A stretch of 6,392 bases of DNA. Source: Candidatus Roizmanbacteria bacterium CG_4_9_14_0_8_um_filter_34_12 (GTDB taxonomy: Bacteria > Patescibacteriota > Microgenomatia > UBA1406 > GWC2-37-13). The notes under the pieces were generated by a model. It was given only the letters and a program-made list of their open reading frames with translations. It had not been told where the DNA came from and did no database searches. Both the position numbers and the translations under genes were made by a program. Shown piece by piece: positions 5,381 to 6,392 of this stretch (position 1 is its first letter; every line of letters starts with the position of its first letter). The stretch is from the NCBI GenBank assembly GCA_002789465.1, contig PFTH01000071.1, positions 1-6,392 on the forward strand, written 5' to 3'.

Positions 5381-6392
5381 ATGAAAAATATAAACTTTCC
5401 TCTTGTTGTAATCGGCGCGCAGTGGGGAGATGAAGGTAAGGGGAAGGCAGTTGATATCTTGGCAAAACAGGCTGATTATACTGTTCGTTTTAATGGTGGG
5501 AATAATGCCGGGCATAGTGTGGTTGTTAACGGAGAAAAATTTAAATTGTCTTTACTCCCTTCAGGAATTTTATGGAAAAAACAATTGATGTTATCACAAC
5601 ATGTTGTAATCAATCCCGCAGTTTTACTAAAGGAAATTGATTTTTTTATTAAGCGTGGTTTATATCCAAAGCTAACGATTGATTCTCGTGCTCATGTGGT
5701 GATGCCATATCATCAAGAATTGGACGCTGCAACGGAAATTTGGAAAGGAAAGAAAGCTACTGGAAGTTTACATTTAGGAATAGGATATTGTTATGAGGAC
5801 AAAAACAATCGTTTTGGAATCAGAATGGAAGATTTGATAGATAAAAAACAGTTAAAAGAAAAACTAACTGAATTTTTTCCGATTAAAAAACGACAGATAG
5901 AGTTGGTTTATGGACAGAAAACAAAGTCAACCGTTGAAACGATCTATAAAGAATTTGTTATCTACGGACAAAGACTTAAACAGTATGTTGGTGATGTTTC
6001 AACAATAACTGCCGAAAAAATTAATACAAAAAAATTTTTATTTGAAGGTGCGCATGGGACTTTTCTTGATGCTGTATTTGGTACTTATCCATATACAACT
6101 GCAGTAAACACAATCTCTGGAGCAGTCTTTGCTTATGTTGGCTTTCCACCGCAAGCAATAAATACTCTTGGAATTGTCAAGGCTTACACGACACGAGTGG
6201 GGAATGGACCTTTTCCAACAGAATTATTTAATCAAACTGGTGATAAGATACGTTCAGTTGGTGGTGAGTTTGGAACGGTTTCCAAAAGGCCACGTCGTTG
6301 TGGATGGCTGGATATTCCATTAATCAAAACTGCACATCGACTTTCAGGATTCAATAAACTGGCAATTACAAAGCTTGATGTATTGTCAGGAA
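5381..6392 (+). CDS. purA: Adenylosuccinate synthetase, N-terminal 337 residues (cut by window end)
   Basis: PurA joins IMP and aspartate using GTP to form adenylosuccinate, the substrate of PurB encoded just upstream. The frame runs open to the window edge; about 95 C-terminal residues are expected to be missing. The P-loop-like QWGDEGKGK (14-22) with catalytic Asp17, GGNNAGHSV (39-47) with catalytic His45, and LLPSGIL (58-64) are intact. So are Arg144, GTYPYTT (234-240), KAYTTRVGNGPFPTEL (267-282), RPRRCGWLD (303-311) and TKLDV (330-334). Oddities against E. coli: GTTGRGIGP is GSLHLGIGY (128-136), FEGAQG is FEGAHG (221-226), and the aspartate loop GATTGR is GTVSKR (298-303). The ATG has only AT-rich sequence upstream, without Shine-Dalgarno. 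A GTP-dependent PurA is by far the best call. Altered substrate preference is possible but not shown. Confidence 0.94.
   Translation, partial: MKNINFPLVVIGAQWGDEGKGKAVDILAKQADYTVRFNGGNNAGHSVVVNGEKFKLSLLPSGILWKKQLMLSQHVVINPAVLLKEIDFFIKRGLYPKLTIDSRAHVVMPYHQELDAATEIWKGKKATGSLHLGIGYCYEDKNNRFGIRMEDLIDKKQLKEKLTEFFPIKKRQIELVYGQKTKSTVETIYKEFVIYGQRLKQYVGDVSTITAEKINTKKFLFEGAHGTFLDAVFGTYPYTTAVNTISGAVFAYVGFPPQAINTLGIVKAYTTRVGNGPFPTELFNQTGDKIRSVGGEFGTVSKRPRRCGWLDIPLIKTAHRLSGFNKLAITKLDVLSG

Overview
The window looks like a chromosomal segment from an AT-rich, small-genome bacterium, most likely a member of the Candidate Phyla Radiation (Patescibacteria; Microgenomates or Parcubacteria type). The case rests on several points: a DUF2207-type membrane protein with a Gly-rich tail; a BrnT-like toxin with its ribbon-helix-helix antitoxin, in the form I associate with these genomes; a CAAA-heptad intergenic repeat of a kind I recall from the same genomes; and almost no Shine-Dalgarno sequences. 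UGA serves as a stop codon (end of the first gene), so there is no sign of the UGA=Gly code of Gracilibacteria/SR1. The lineage is an inference, not a proven assignment.

Layout: (1) 2-1054, plus strand: 3' part of a DUF2207 membrane-protein gene carrying an in-frame, GC-rich palindromic insertion (307-409). (2) 1055-1180: gap with a terminator facing the minus strand. (3) 1181-2818, minus strand: a stand-alone radical SAM protein with a B12-binding-like N-terminal domain and a CX4CX2C cluster motif. (4) 2819-3190: a 372-base gap without an intact gene. It holds a strong-looking promoter for the radical SAM gene, a frameshifted protein-like stretch on the minus strand, and the promoter/operator of the next operon. 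(5) 3191-3754, plus strand: a two-gene toxin-antitoxin operon, toxin first. (6) 3831-5228, plus strand: purB with its own likely promoter. (7) 5229-5380: gap filled by an inverted heptad repeat. (8) 5381-6392, plus strand: purA, cut by the window end.

PurA and PurB together carry out the two steps from IMP to AMP (IMP + Asp + GTP to adenylosuccinate, then to AMP + fumarate), so their adjacency is functionally coherent. No other purine-pathway gene is visible. The toxin-antitoxin operon, radical SAM gene and DUF2207 gene appear to be independent units. The most notable points are the palindromic insert inside a coding region, the heptad repeat between purB and purA, and a PurA whose catalytic residues are intact but whose IMP- and aspartate-contacting loops are substituted.
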